64,000 bases of DNA, from NCBI RefSeq assembly GCF_963169125.1, contig NC_084794.1, forward strand, positions 225,863,409 through 225,927,408. Direction: 5' to 3'. Position numbers and translations under genes: made by a program. The notes under the pieces are model-generated. The model had not been told where the DNA came from, made no database searches, and saw only the letters and a list, made by a program, of their open reading frames with translations. The DNA comes from Humulus lupulus (taxonomy: Eukaryota; Streptophyta; Magnoliopsida; Rosales; Cannabaceae). Below are positions 1 to 11,318 of this stretch, piece by piece (positions within the stretch are counted from its first letter, which is position 1; each line of letters begins with the position of its first letter).

Positions 1-76
1 TTTACTATTCCAAAAATTATTGATATTTATTATATGCATAAATTAATTTTAGTTTATTTATTTATTCCCAGCAAAT

Positions 77-425
77 ATGTCTATCGGTGAATTACACACT
101 GATGCCTTTCTCAAATCCTTGGTTTTTGAACCTGAAAACATGCAACATTGGTTTCGAGGCATGTTGACCATATTTTCTTATAAAAAGATGATGTCAACCA
201 TCTGTAACAAACCTCCAACGGAACCACCTTTGCCTACTAGCTATGAAGCAGAAGAAAAATAGGCAAATTGGACGAAATCCGATCGGTTGGCACGTTATTA
301 CATGCTTTCAACCATGCTTGGTGAAACAAAGGAAAAATATATACACTATGACTCAGCACATGAGATGTGGCGAGCAATGACAGAGGAAATCTTTGCTGAG
401 TGTCATCGTTTGTATCAAACGTAAA
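77..425 (+). pseudogene. Copia gag-like N-terminal fragment
   Basis: A start codon at 77 opens 61 residues ending in TAG at 260-262. Past that stop the same frame continues with residues resembling copia gag helices (a stretch LARYYMLSTM, then YDSAHEMWRAM) until a TAA near 421. Gag forms the cytoplasmic particle that packages element RNA. The first three residues (MSI) and the upstream DNA match the sister copia (start at 53056 on the minus strand), but the rest does not, so this is either another gag lineage or a recombinant. There is no zinc knuckle. The gag identification is from general appearance and is only moderate. Confidence 0.45.
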
Positions 426-892
426 AGGTAAATAAGCTTTAGATATATTTTATCAATTTTGAATAGCATATTAAAATTTTGGATAGTAGATTAAAAAATA
501 TATGCCACTAATCTATTTTTCTTTTGTTTTTCTTTTTGCAGAATCAGAACCCTAAAAAGGAGGAAGAAACTGATGAGGATTATGATAGCGAGTAAAGAGC
601 CGGAGGAGTTGGAGAGTAGTTTTATTTAGAAATTTTATTTTTAGTTGAACAATTTAAAATTTTATTTTGTTTCAGAAATTCTAGATTTCTTTGAACAAAG
701 AAAACTACAGTCTAGAAATTTAGTTTACTATTATTAATTTTGATTATTAATGTTTGGAAACTTATTTCTAATTTTGCATGAAATTTATTTCTTTTATTAA
801 TAAAATAGTTATTATTTAAAGAAATTATCTATTTACGTGTTATGGAAGTGCTTTGGGATAAACAAAATTTACATACTTATAATGAATGACAA
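426..892 (+). other. Intron-like and 3'-UTR-like insert in copia A
   Basis: A GT at 428-429 (AAAG/gtaaat) and a pyrimidine-rich stretch ending CAG at 538-540 look like plant splice sites. They flank an AT-rich segment of about 113 bases. The following bases encode a short acidic tail (NQNPKKEEETDEDYDSE) and a TAA at 592-594, then AT-rich non-coding DNA to 892, where clear copia pol homology begins. This block has no counterpart in the sister element. It may be a captured gene fragment, and the donor gene is not recognised. Confidence 0.35.
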
Positions 893-3620
893 ATTGTTTA
901 TAATTCTGAATTATTTAAAACAGCTAATCCTAGATCTATTGAACGACAAATAACTGATTCTGATAGTGAAACATATCTGTGGCACTTGAGATTGGGCCAT
1001 ATTGGTCTAGATAGAATAAATAGGCTTGTAAAGGATGGTCCTTTAAGAGGACTATCTATTGGATCTCTCCCTGTTTGTGAATCTTGTCTAGAAGGCAAAA
1101 TGACCAAGAGACCTTTCTCTGCTAAAGGTTCAAGAGTCATGAAACCACTTTAGCTAGTACATACGGATGTTTGCGGTCCACTTAATGTAGAAGCAAAAGG
1201 AGGTTATGAATACTTCATCACTTTTATTGACGATTATTCGAGATATGATTACCTATACTTAATGCAAAGAAAATCTAAAACTTTTGGAAAGTTCAAAGAA
1301 TTTCAAGCAAAGGTTGAAAAGCAATTAGGTAAATCACTGAAAGTTCTTTGATTTGATCGAGGAGGAGAGTACTTGGATTTTGAATTCGAGGACCATCTGC
1401 ATGAGCATGGAATTCAATCCCAACTCACAACACCCGGAACGCCACAGAAAAATGGTGTTTCAGAAAGACGGAACAGAACGTTATTAGATATGGTTAGATC
1501 AATGATGAATTTCTCATCATTACCATTTTCATTCTAGGGCCATGCGATTCAATGTGCTCTATACATATTGAATGTTGTTCCATATAAGTCTATCCAAAAG
1601 AAATCCATGGAATTATGGAATGGTTGTAAACTTAGTTTACACCACTTTCGAATTTGGGGGTGTCCTACACACGTGCTTAAAGGAAAGACCGGGAAGTTGG
1701 AATCACGCTCTGAAGTGTGCATGTTTGTGGGATATTCCAAGAGACTAGAGGTGGAATTTTCTATAGTCCAAAAGAAAATAAAACATTGGTATCGAAAAAT
1801 GCAACTTTTCTTGAACATGACTATGTTAATAACCACAAACCTCGCAGTAAGGTTGTACTGGAGGACATGGTCTCGAATGAAGTTGCAAAGTCACCAGCAA
1901 CAACCAATGAAAAACAGCAAGAGGAAACTGCTAGTTCTAGTCAGAATAGTAGAGAGCCTCGTCGTAGTGGGAGGGTTAGTAAGCAACCCACACGCTATGA
2001 ACACGAAGTTCAAATGCTTGTGTTTGACACAAACAAAGACGACCCATTGACATTTAAAGATGCAATGAATGATTCTGACAAGGACAAATGGCAAGAAGCC
2101 ATGAACCAAGAAATTGAATCAATTTATTCCAATTCTGTCTGGGTTCTTGAAGATCCACCTGAGAATATCAAACCCATTGGTTGCAAGTGGATATTCAAGA
2201 AGAAAAGAGGAGCGGATGGGAAAGTAGATACTTTAAAAGCAAGGCTTGTAGCCAAAGGTTACACACAGAAAGAAGGGGTTGACTATGAAGAAACCTTTTC
2301 TCCTGTAGCCATGCTAAAATCCATTCATATACTCTTGTCCATTGCTGCATGCATGGATTATGAGATTTGGCAAATGGATGTCAAAACAACTTTTCTGAAT
2401 GGCTACATTGACGAAACCATTTACATGTCTCAACCAGAAGGGTTCGAATTAAAAGGTCAAGAGCAAAAGGTTTGTAAGCTTCTTAGGTCCATTTGTGGAC
2501 TCAAACAAGCTTTTAGATCTTGGAATCTTAGATTTGATGACATAATAAAACGTTTGGTTTTGAACAAAACGTTGACGAACCTTGTGTTTATAAACAAATC
2601 AAAGATGGTGTAGTAGTATTCCTCGTTCTTTATGTTGATGATATATTACTAATTGGAAATGGTGTAACATCATTATCAAAGGTAAAGAACTGGTTAGCTG
2701 AACAATTCCAAATGAAAGATTTGGGTGAAGCCAAGTATGTTCTGGGCATTAAGATTCTTAGGGATAGACAGAACAAAACTTTGGCACTGTCTCAAGCAAT
2801 TTATATTGATAAGGTGCTAGAACGCTTTAATATGCCAAAATCCAAAAAGGATGATACGCCAACCTATTATGGAGTATTCCTTTCCAAGGAGCAGTGTCCC
2901 AAAACACCTCAGGAAGAGGAAGACATGAGATAGTATCCCTATGCCTCAGCGGTATACAGTCTAATGTATGCCATGTTGTGTACAAGACTTGACATTTGTT
3001 ATGCAATAGGGATAGTCAGCCGTTATCAATCCAATCTTGGATTGAGTCATAGGACTGTAGTGAAGAATATTCTCAAGTATCTTAGAAATACTAGAGATTA
3101 TATGCTTGTATATTCAGGTGGAGACCTGAATCCCACTGGTTACGCAGATTCTGATTTTCAATCAGACAGAGATAGTTAGAAATCGACTTATGGATCAGTG
3201 TTTACTTTTGGAGGAGGAGCGGTAGTTTGGCGAAGTATTAAACAAACCATCATTGCAGACTCCACCATGGAAGCCGAGTATATAGCGGCTTGTGAATCAG
3301 CTAAGGAGGCTGTGTGGCTCAAAAAGTTCTATTCTGATCTGGAAGTAGTACCAGATGTGGATAAGCCACTAGTCGTATACTGTGACAACAGTGGGCCAGT
3401 AGCTAATTCAAAGGAAGCACATAGTCACAAGAGGGGAAAGCACGTCGAGAGGAAGTATCAAGTATCACTTGCTTAGAGAGATAGTTCATCGAGGAGATAT
3501 TGCAGTTATGAAGATAGCTTCAGAGCATAATCTTGTCGATCCTTTCATAAAGACTTTATCCATAAAATCTTTTAAGGAGCATGTAAGAAACATGGGAATG
3601 AGAGAGATGCCTCATTTGCT
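893..3620 (+). pseudogene. Copia pol: pre-integrase, integrase, RT, RNase H (decayed)
   Basis: In order: a GAG-pre-integrase segment (LWHLRLGHIGLDRI, then CESCLEGKMTKRPF) at about 975-1120; an integrase core with LVHTDVCGPL, a FIDDYSRY block and GTPQKNGVSERRN at about 1155-1480; RT with LVAKGYTQKEGVDYEETFSP near 2245 and the catalytic YVDDIL at about 2632-2650; and RNase H with [11 protein letters not shown] near 3265. These would copy element RNA and integrate the cDNA. Lesions include in-frame stops near 1153, 1350, 1536, 2931 and 3177, and frameshifts near 1740, 2570 and 3460. Homology to 50731-53056 on the minus strand is extensive. The pol is inactive as it stands. Confidence 0.9.
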
Positions 3621-3623
3621 TTA

Positions 3624-3638
3624 GGGCAAGTGGGAGAT
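3624..3638 (+). promoter_or_regulatory. Polypurine tract of copia A
   Basis: A purine-rich run (GGGCAAGTGGGAGAT) sits directly before the TG that starts the 3' LTR. In LTR elements this run primes plus-strand DNA synthesis. Confidence 0.75.
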
Positions 3639-5903
3639 TGTTGGGAATTGTGCCCTGAAAGCATATGTAGTAGACATTGTTTTATGAAATAAATAAATAA
3701 ATTGAATTTGTTATGCATATATTTTATGGACTATATTATTCTGTGATAATATTATGTAAATATCAGAAAAATTCCTAAGTTCATATATGTGATCTCAAAC
3801 ACGTATTGGTATGAGAGGATTGTGTTTGAGATAATTGAACTTGAATAGTTTGCAGTAAAATAAAGTTATGAAATCTTTAGATTAATTACTGCAAGTAGGA
3901 TCCACTAGTATTATGAATACATGTGATCTAGATCCGGATCACTAGTGTAGTAGGACACTTTAGTGGAGGTACTTTATATATTAAAGAATATATAGAACTG
4001 GACCAGATATGTTTATTAATACTTAGTTGAATACCATTTTGAAGTATTAATTAAATATATCAACTGATGATCATATACAAATAGATCTTAATCCTGAAGT
4101 TATTATGAACTCTTGTTTATGTTATATGAGTTCTTTGATTCACTCGTTAGGGTCTATCAGAATGATCAGGCTAGAAACTTTTGTTTTAGGAACTCATTAA
4201 TGTAAATGGCTGGGGACATAGTATACAGGTATGGAATCTATGCCTTCTCGCAAGAGATTGAATAATGGTTCTCTTAAGGGTTGACTTTTGGGACTGAAAG
4301 GTTATTGAGCTCAAATTCATAATTAAGTTATGAATTAACCTTCATTAGTAAAGTCAATGGTACTTAAGGAAACAAGAGATAATTAAAAGGGTAAAACGCT
4401 AATTTTATTCCCGATTAATTATGAACCATTATTATAGGGTCAATTTGTATGCAATGATTATATCAATGGACACTTTATCATTATAAAGTACTCAATAAAT
4501 GAAATGTCTATAATTACAAGAGTACAGTCTCATATTTATAGTGGAATAATCATGAGATTAATAAATTAAGATTATTTAATTAAAGAGTTTAATTAATAAT
4601 CTTAAATTTATTGGAGCTTGGAATTATAGGTCCATAGTTCCCTACAGCGGCTCTATCAATACTATTCAAGGTAAGAGTTGATATAAAGGGAAAAATAGCT
4701 GAAAGACATATTTAAGAATAAATTTGTTCTTCGGGCCAAATATGCAATTATATGATAATAGTGATTAATTAATTAATTACAAAATTAGTTGTACTTAACA
4801 AAATTAATTCATATTTAATTATAATATAATTTTCAAAATTATATTAAATAATTAAATTAATTTTCAAATTTTAATTAAATAATTAATTAATTTTCAAATT
4901 TTAATTAAATAATTAATTAATTATAATTTTCGAAATTATAATAAATTAAATATCTAATTTTCGAAATTATTGGATTTAATCAATTGGTATTATTAATTAA
5001 AATATCTTTATTTGAGTGGGAGATAATAATCTGATAAGTTCAAATTGGATTTGAATTTAAAAGATTGATATTTATTCAAATAATTAATTATATTTGACAA
5101 TAAGTTAAAAATATATTTAATTTAAATTTGAATTAGTTATCAGGTTATTAGATTTTTATCTCACAAAGTAGTTTGAATAAACAATTAAATAAAAATTAAA
5201 AAATCAAATATCCCTAGAAATTAGGGTAGTACACGACCACACACAGTCCATGTGTACTACATATTTCAGGGACATATGTTTCAATTTTATTTATTTAATT
5301 AATTAATTAATGGATAAATAAAAAAATTAGTTTTTGGATATTTTCATTAATAAGATAATTAATTAATTAAAATATAAATTGTAAGTTGGTTACAGATTTA
5401 TTTTTTTAAATTAAATATTTTCTATTTTTAAGTAAGACTTATCAGAAAATATACAAGAGACATAATTTTATCTCAGTCATTCGCTCTGTGAAAAATAAAA
5501 CGATACTTTTCTACCTCTCCCTGAAAAGATAAATAACCAATTCTCATGCCTATTCTCTTGATCTCATGTGTCGAGTACATCAAGTAGTATCACAAATAAA
5601 CTATCCTTTATTCTCTAAAAGCCCACACACTTCTTGAGGTGTAGAGAACGCAGTGGAAGATCTTGGTGTGAGTACCTGGGAGCAGCTTGGATAGGAAGAT
5701 CGTTCTTATTATGAAAATATAGCAAGGACACTTGATAGGATTCAAGATGTATGATTTCTATTCTTATCTTGCTTATAATTAATTTATGTATATTAATGGA
5801 TCTGCATATTTAAAGGCAGTTTAAATATGTTACAAAAATTTTGTTGTACACTGGGCCAACCCCACCACCATTCCGTTGCGTATTAGGAAACTCATTCCTA
5901 ATA
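3639..5903 (+). repeat. 3' LTR of copia A (about 2.27 kb)
   Basis: It begins TGTTGGGAATTGTGCC after the polypurine tract and ends near CATTCCTAATA, roughly the inverse of the start. The end matches the inner LTR end at 59870, where it reads CCTAACA on the minus strand. It is non-coding, very AT-rich between about 4740 and 5450, and carries a conserved block at about 5553-5740 shared with three other copia LTRs here. The terminal CA is mutated to TA. I could not identify target duplications. Confidence 0.8.
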
Positions 5904-6078
5904 GGAAGCAACTTTAGTACATTGTCAAGTGCGAGCACTTGACGTGTCCTTACGTCCCCAAGCTCTGAACAACCCTAGGCTTAGGAGGCCAAATTAACTT
6001 TGGGTTCGAGAAATCAGTGTTACTCCACGAGCACACAGTCCCCAGGAGGACAAAACTACATTTATATTTATTATATAG
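5904..6078. other. Uncharacterised spacer between two copia LTRs
   Basis: About 175 bases of moderate GC with no open frame, no LTR terminus and no similarity that I recognise to the rest of the window. Confidence 0.4.
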
Positions 6079-6500
6079 ATGGACTACAAAGAAAACTCTG
6101 TAAATATAATTCTATAAATACTTAGAGAGTGCAATTCCATATTTATAGTGGAGTAATCATGGAATTAATAAATAAGATTATTAGATTAAAGAGTTAGATT
6201 AATAATCTGGCTTATTGGAGCTTCGTATTATAGGTCAATGGTCCCCAGGTTACCTCTGTCCTACACTTTCAAGGGTAAGGATGTCATAAGGAAGATTTGT
6301 AGAGAAAATGACTAAATTGCAAATGAGTTGATTTTTTCAGGTCAAGGAAATAATTATGCGATAATTATGGGCAATTGATTGATTGTGAATTAATAAATTA
6401 TTTAGCTATTTTTATTTTGAAAAACTATATGTTAAAATAAATATTAATCATGTTTGGGTTAATAAAAATAGTGATCAATAGACAAAGAAAGAAAAGTAAA
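6079..6500 (+). repeat. Copia LTR B, left part (split by LINE 1)
   Basis: From about 6079 the sequence follows the middle of copia A's LTR (compare 4440-4760): CATATTTATAGTGGA, TTATTGGAGCTT and a TTCAAGG(G)TAAG block occur in the same order and spacing. Its continuation is at 11319-12105 after the LINE. The left boundary is approximate. Confidence 0.65.
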
Positions 6501-6530
6501 AGCGTGTGAAGTTTCTCTCTTCTCTCCAAG

Positions 6531-7895
6531 ATGAAGAAAAAGAAGGTGACTCGAAAGCCTGCATCAAGAGCTCGAACTGAGGAGACCATTAATGCAACGT
6601 TATTGCCTGATACCTCAATACAGATTCAGCCTAATATACAGCCAGAGGATGACATTCCTCTGACTTTGATGGAAGGAAATCAGAGGTTGAATTCGTAGGG
6701 GCCGATTACAGATGGTGATTAGCTTCACCTGGTGGAAGAAGAGATGGCTATGGAAATGGACTCAAATGCGGGGAAGGATAACTTTCAAGCTTCTGCTCAA
6801 TCTCATTGGGCGAATCTCAGATATAAGCTTCTGATCAATGAGGCGACTAAGCTTCATTATGAGGAACACATTTTGAAAAATGGGAAGAAAGTAGCTCAAA
6901 TTGATCTGGCTGAGGTAGCTGAACAGGCTCAGAATTGGAACTCAGCTGTGATATGTATGGTTTTGGGTGCAAATCCCCCATTTGCTGTGTTTGAAGGCTT
7001 TGTAAAAAGAATTTGGAGTCACCTGGGTGTTGAACGGGTAGTGAGGATGCATATGGGTCTCACCATTGTCAAGTTCAATGATGAGGCTACAAGAGATTTT
7101 GTTTTGGAGAATGGTAATGTGCAGTTCGATAGGAAGCCAGTTATTGTGCAACCTTGGACTCAAGAACTTGACTCTATCAGGTTAGTCCGATTTGTTCTGC
7201 TGTGGATTCGTCTGCCAAATCTAGGTCTGCAATATTGGGGGAAAAATTGTCTAAGTGCCTTGGTTAGTACAATTGGAAAACCTATTATGGTGGATAAGTT
7301 TACAAAGGATAGATCTATGATCAGGTTTGCTAGAGTTCTTATTGAAATGGATATTACAGATGACCCTCCTTTCATCATACATTTTGTCAATGAGCGTGGA
7401 CAAATTCAAGAGCAATTTGTGGAATATGAATGGCTTCCCATTAAATGTTCGAATTGCAAGGGCTATGGTCATAATGCAGCAGAGTGTAAGAAAACTGAAA
7501 CAAAAGTTTGGGTTACTAAGAGCAAAACAGAACAGGATATTACCAATTCTGTTCCTGAAGCTGCTGTTGCCACGGCCAATGCAGGAGAGACCTCTGGTGT
7601 TCAAGAGGTGCCTAAAGTTGTGGAGGCAAAGATTAATGCAGCTGAGAAAGTTATACATGAGACTGATAAATCTCAGGGCAGGTCTCAGATTCAGATACTG
7701 GCTCGGTCTCCGGCTAACAAAGAGAACTGGGAAGTCCCAAGGAAAGTTGGGAACTCTAAGAGTAAAGGCAAGACTGTGAGTTCACATTTGGACAGAGACA
7801 AGAATGTGTTTAAGGTGCTTCAAGAACAGGTAACAGGGGAGATAAGTGGGGTATTAATTGATTCTAATCATGATGGATTGCACAAACATACTTAG
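6531..7895 (+). pseudogene. LINE 1 ORF1: DUF4283 plus CCHC zinc knuckle
   Basis: The original start is placed at 6531 (MKKKKVT) because LINE copy 2 starts identically at 53514. In-frame TAG codons at 6696 and 6720 leave a 387-residue open frame from 6732. Residues of that frame from about 65 to 215 match the plant DUF4283 RNA-binding region (ICMVLGANPPFAVFEGFVKR). A knuckle of the form C-x2-C-x4-H-x4-C (CSNCKGYGHNAAEC) follows at about residue 238. The tail is low-complexity and charged. ORF1p is thought to coat LINE RNA. It ends overlapping ORF2, a coupled arrangement. Confidence 0.85.
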
Positions 7896-10800
7896 CTGGA
7901 ATGTAAGGGGTTTGAATAAGAGAGACAAGCAACATGCTATTCTGAGTCTCTTAAAGTTATATAAAGTGGGTATATGTGCTTTGTTAGAGAATAAATTAAA
8001 GGGAGATAAGGTTCATGTGTTTGTTGGCTGGGAATACTATAGTAGTACGGCTACTGAAGGTAGGATACTAGTTCTGTGGAGGAGATCCTTTGTCAAGGTT
8101 CAGGTGTTGTTGGAGCACCAGCAATTCATGCACTGCTTGGTTAAGTTTTCCAGCTTACAGCTGGAAATGGTTATCACATTTGTGTATGGTTTTAGCTTAT
8201 TGACTGAGAGGTTGGATATGTGGAGGGATTTATCTTCCCTATCTATTTCGAACAAGCCATGGCTGGTTGTGGGAGATTTTAACGCAGTTTTTAATTTTGA
8301 TGATAGATTGGGAGGAAGGGAGATTAGTGCTAATGAGATTGTTGACTCTACTTCTTGGCTAGCTTATTCTCACCTAGCTACACTCAAGTGTATTGGTTCA
8401 AACTTTACCTGGTCTAATAAACAGGAGGGGGGAGATCGGGTTTATTCAAAAATAGATCATGCTTTTATCAATGAAGAGTGGATAGACTCTTTGCCGAATT
8501 CTATTGCTGAGCTGCATTGGGATGTTCATTCAGATCATTGCTTTTTTCTCATTAAGACTCTTACGGCTGGGAATCTAGGTATACAACCTTTTTGTTTCTT
8601 TAATTGTTGGATTGCTCACAGAAAATTTAAAGAGACTGTTATGTCAAATTGGCTCAAGCCTATGACAGCTAGGGGCTTATGGGGAGTGACTAAGAAGTTG
8701 TTACGTCTGAAGCATGTTCTGAAAGTGTTTAATAGGATGGAAATTGGAGATATTGAGCAAGGTTTTCATCATGCTAAAGGAGAATATCAGGTAGCTTTAT
8801 CCAAAGTTCAAAATTCTCCTTTAGATGTTACTGATCAGTTGGCAGAAAAGAGAGCTGCGGTCTGCTATAAAACACACTATGCTAGATATAGAAGCTTCTT
8901 AATTCAGCGCAGCAAGGTTACATGGCTACAAAAGGGAGATGAAAATAACTCCTATTTTCATGCGTGCATTAAAAAAAGGCGAGAGGAGAATCGGATAGTT
9001 TCCTTTCTGAATGACCAAGGGGACATTATTGATGACTATAATGCAGTAGTGCATCACTTCTTAGATCATTTCAAAAGCTATATGGGCAGCCCCAGTTTTG
9101 CTACTGGGTTAGTTAAGACAGATTGCATAGAATTGGGGCCTTGCTTAGATATAGATAAGCAGCTGGGATTAATTAGAGATTTTACAAAAGCTGATGTCAA
9201 GAAAGCTCTTTTTAGTATTCCAGGTACAAAGAGCCCAGGCCTGGATGGGTACAACTCAGAATTTTACAAAGTTATGTGGAAGCAAATTGGTGATGAAATC
9301 TCAGCGGCTGTTTTGGATTTTTTCTATTCTGGGAGGATACCTGATGAGCTTAATAAAACAGTTTTAGCTTTGGTCCCAAAAACTGATATTCCTAGCAAGG
9401 CGATAGATTATAGACCCATAGCTTGCTGCAATACTCTTTATAAATGCATTTCTAAAATGCTCTGTAGTAGACTTTCGGAAGTTCTTCCTTCTCTAATTAG
9501 TACTAACCAGGGAGCTTTTATTAGAGGGAGATCACTAGCTCACAATATCCTAATTTTTCAGGATTTGATTAAGAATTACAACCAAAAGAATACCCCCCCG
9601 AGATGTGTTTTGAAGATAGATCTTAGCAAGGCTTACGATACAGTTGACTGGGGTTTCTTGGAAAGATTATTAATCAGTTTTCGGTTTCCTATCAGATTCA
9701 TAAGTTAGGTAATGGTTTGTCTCAGAGGTACTTCATATGTTCTTATGATGAATGGTAGACTGCAGTGGGGATTTTAAGGGGTTAAGGGGCTTCGTCAAGG
9801 AGACCCTATATCGCCATTACTGTTCATTTTAGTAATGGAATATCTCTCTCGGCTGCTTCAACTTGGAGCTATGATGCCTGCTTTTTGGTTCCACCCAATG
9901 TGTAAAAGTCTCAAGATCATCAACTTATGTTTTGCTGATGATTTAGTGATTTTTTGTAAAGCTAACTGTGGCTCTGTTCAAATTATAAAACAGGTTTTTG
10001 ATGATTTTTGCAACAGTTCTGGTATGAAGGCCAATCTCAGGAAGTCACAAGTGTTTTTTGGTGGCATATCTACTCAAGATAAGGCTCAGTTACAACAGGT
10101 TTTACATCTTGAAGAAGGCTCATTCCCTCTCAAATATCTTGGGATTCCTATGCGACCTACTAAGTGGAATGAGGCTGACTGTGGTGAAATACTGAAAAAA
10201 ATTAAGCTTAGGCTTCACACTTGGTCTAGCAGGCATTTATCTTATGCAGGTAAGGTTCAGCTTATTTCCTCAGTTCTTTTGGGGCTGCGCAACTATTGGA
10301 TGAATATTTTCTTATTGCCTCAGAGTATAATAAAAGAGGTTGACAAACTTTGTATGTGGTTTCTTTGGGGCAACAATGGTTCCTGGAGTAACTTTCATCT
10401 CACTTCATGGTCTAATGTTTGTTTGCCTAAATCGTTTGGAGGATTGGGTTTTGGTGAAGGAACTAAATGGAACAAGGCCATGCTTGGAAAATATATTTGG
10501 GCAATTAGCCATCAACGGGAGGCTTTATGGGTGAAATGGATTCATTCCGTGTACTTAAAGGGACAAACTTTTTGGCACTACCAACTTAAGGCTGATACAA
10601 GTTGGTACTGGAAAAAAATTTGTCAATTGCGAAGCATTTTTACTCAAGAGGATATTGATAAAGCTAGTAGTCAAGGGAAATTTAAAATTGGGCTGTTATA
10701 TGCTAGTCTTATTCACCAAGCTCCTGTCAAATACCATCAATTTGTGTGGAGCAGAATGAGTGTTCCCAAGCATAAATTCATCACTTGGCAAGCTATTAAT

Positions 10801-11208
10801 TCTAAGCTTTTAACTAGAGATCATCTACTTCGAGTTTTTATGCTTCTTGAATCAACTCTATGCCCGGTTTGTGAGCTGGTTGATGAGAGCCATAGCCACT
10901 TGTTTTTTGACTACATATTTTCCCAGCAGGTGGTTCGGCATATTCAGGATTGGGTTAGCTGTAATTGGCTTCTTTGTTTCTCTGTCTGGACTGGTTGGAT
11001 TGAAGACATGAGGAGGGGAGTTCGTGCCTCGTTAGTGGCGGCTATTTTCTCAGCCACAGTTTATTATCTTTGGCATAATAGGAACAATTGTTTTATTCAT
11101 CATTACTCTCTTAGTGTCAAAGCTGTGATTGATATGATCAAAAAAGACATCATGTATAGACTTAGTTTTTCTCATAAGAAACTGAGAGGCTTTGAGCTTA
11201 GTTTTTGA
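7870..11208 (+). pseudogene. LINE 1 ORF2: AP endonuclease, reverse transcriptase, zf-RVT
   Basis: The start is set at the ATG pair at 7870/7873 because copy 2 begins with the same residues (MDC-NILSWNVRG). An exonuclease/endonuclease domain with LSWNVRG, VVGDFNAV, FTWSNK and DVHSDHC covers about residues 5-230; it nicks target DNA. The RT follows with KSPGLDGYNSEFYK, DYRPIACCNTLYKCISK, the DLSKAYDTVDW aspartate motif, LRQGDP and catalytic FADDLVIF at about 9931. The C-terminus has a zf-RVT-like segment (CPVCELVDESHSHLFF). The whole frame is continuous apart from TAG at 9706 and TAA at 9775, both between RT motifs. Copy 2 shows tryptophan and glutamine there. Confidence 0.9.
9706..9777 (+). 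other. Two nonsense codons that split LINE 1 RT
   Basis: TAG at 9706-9708 and TAA at 9775-9777 lie between the DLSKAYDTVDW and LRQGDP motifs. The homologous codons in copy 2 (about 56724 and 56790) are sense. These are the only breaks seen in the 3.3-kb frame. Confidence 0.85.
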
Positions 11209-11318
11209 GGTTATGGGTTCCTTGATTGTTTGTAGCTGAGTTTGGTCTTTTTGGACTGTGTTGAGGGTGTATTTGGTTTGTGATTAATGAAGTCTATCTT
11301 TCTTGATAAAAAAAAAAA

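Larger units (their letters stand above)
1..5903 (+). mobile_element. Ty1/copia retrotransposon A, 5'-truncated by the window edge
   Basis: The element reads gag-like start, integrase, reverse transcriptase, RNase H, polypurine tract, 3' LTR, the Ty1/copia order. Bases 1-87 match, with a few differences, the DNA just upstream of gag in the minus-strand copia at 50731-60963, so the window opens in this element's leader. The 5' LTR is outside the window. The block at 88-892 does not match the sister copy and may be foreign. Several stops and frameshifts make it non-autonomous. Confidence 0.85.
6500..11318 (+). mobile_element. L1-type LINE, copy 1, near full length
   Basis: A short leader, ORF1 from 6531, ORF2 from 7870 overlapping the ORF1 end by 26 bases, a 3' UTR and a terminal A-run (about 11308-11318) define a plant L1-type LINE. 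It lies inside copia LTR B in the same orientation. Its partner at 53482-58330 is clearly the same family. The 5' boundary is approximate. A degenerate duplication (AATAGTGATCAATA near 6469; TATAGCAATTAATA after the A-run) is possible but weak. Four nonsense codons and no frameshift were seen. Confidence 0.88.

Noticed and set aside
5904..6060. Possible host exon in a moderate-GC spacer
   Set aside because: No open frame or splice pair was convincing.
6942..7658. Minus-strand frames opposite LINE ORF1 (also 53932-54544)
   Set aside because: They are antisense shadows of the conserved DUF4283 coding strand.
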